Positions 63,441 through 64,000 of a stretch of 64,000 bases of DNA are shown one piece after another. Under the pieces are notes generated by a model. The model did not search any database. It was not told the origin of the DNA and saw only the letters and a program-made list of their open reading frames with translations. The first letter of the stretch is position 1. The number at the start of each line of letters is the position of its first letter. The DNA comes from Cristatella mucedo (lineage: Eukaryota; Bryozoa; Phylactolaemata; Cristatellidae), in assembly GCA_009760855.2 (NCBI GenBank), contig WPIO01000242.1, positions 62,001 to 126,000 of the forward strand, in the 5' to 3' direction. A program made the position numbers and the translations under genes.

Positions 63441-64000
63441 CAATGGTTGAGGGATAACGCGCTGAGCGATTCCAGACAATGCTAGGAATACCAAATGATC
63501 GGGTACTCAACTCGCACCTCATGCCGAACGAGAAGCGTCTCAGCTCCAGGGCCCGGGCCCCGCGTTGGCTACGGGGAGCTTTGTTTCTTCTGTTTATTCA
63601 CTATTCACGGATCTCAGCAACAGAAATAACATCTAGGAATGCATTTTAAATGCGATAACGAAGCGACAAAAAAGGTACGCACGATCATTAACTAATGTGC
63701 AGGTTACTAGCTACCTGCGTATCTAAAGCCACCGCCGGCGTGGCAGACCCGGCCCGAAGCGATAAGCGTTTAGATGTCAAGTTATCAGGCCAGGTTTAAG
63801 GCGATGTTTAATGCTAGTGGGGGTTAGAGGGTACAAAAACAAATGAGGACGTGAAGACCAGCGGCTTTTCGTTCGGATATACGGTAGACGCGTTTGCATG
63901 CCGATACAGCCGGCTCGCACCCAATTATCCGCAAGCACTAAACCACACATTCCTCGCAGTTACGCTCGCCTACAACAATCTAATCGCAGAGGTGCAAAAG
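63441..64000. other. Window end, no gene recognised
   Basis: Contains GC-rich AGGGCCCGGGCCCC near 63548, but no supported feature. It may include more of the LINE 5' region. Confidence 0.35.

Overview
This is nuclear DNA from an animal. It has intron-rich genes with GT/AG splice sites, protein families with animal-type domain layouts, long simple-sequence tracts, non-LTR retrotransposons and tRNA-derived SINEs. A complete ERK5-type MAP kinase with its C-terminal transactivation tail, together with L2-like LINEs, points to an invertebrate such as a lophotrochozoan, basal deuterostome or non-bilaterian. I cannot name the species from the sequence.

Two host genes are supported, both on the minus strand. 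The first, occupying about 1.2-27.7 kb, is an ERK5/MAPK7 orthologue. Eight exons can be joined in frame with consistent splice phases (27651 down to 1241), and a weak candidate ninth exon lies at 535-688. The kinase domain is complete, but the activation-loop motif reads T-Q-Y instead of T-E-Y. The very long tail keeps the ERK5-specific short motifs: an LLKS-type helix, a basic QREREEK-type nuclear-localisation stretch, LERW, and the GYGVG motif near the C terminus.

The second gene, about 42.6-55.8 kb, is phosphatidylserine decarboxylase (PISD). Four certain exons encode the whole catalytic region, including the LGST self-cleavage motif. A likely first exon at 55585-55809 encodes an Arg/Lys-rich mitochondrial-type presequence with almost no acidic residues.

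Most of the rest is repeats. LINE family A (L2-like) has a 3' end that folds on AAGCGCC...GGCGCTTT and finishes in ATT repeats; its best copy is at 19272-20857 with a 434-codon reverse-transcriptase ORF. LINE family B has another 3' end; its best copy is at 52335-53955. SINE family C has a tRNA-like head and a tail nearly identical to the LINE-A tail, which suggests that LINE-A moved it. SINE family D is a second tRNA-headed family. Several insertions are nested: LINE-A inside SINE-D in ERK5 intron 3, and SINE-C inside LINE-A at 48101. Long (AG), (CT), (CA), (AT) and (CCCT) tracts are scattered, often at retroelement ends.

The most unusual structures are (1) the TQY activation loop, (2) a 414-bp foldback element at 32735-33148 whose arms carry nested hairpins with a compensatory base change and whose core is CCCTAA-like, and (3) five long near-perfect palindromes with tiny loops (2836, 5311, 8294, 40451, 49497), one of them inside ERK5 coding sequence. 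The 15 kb between the two genes holds no convincing gene, only two weak single-exon candidates.
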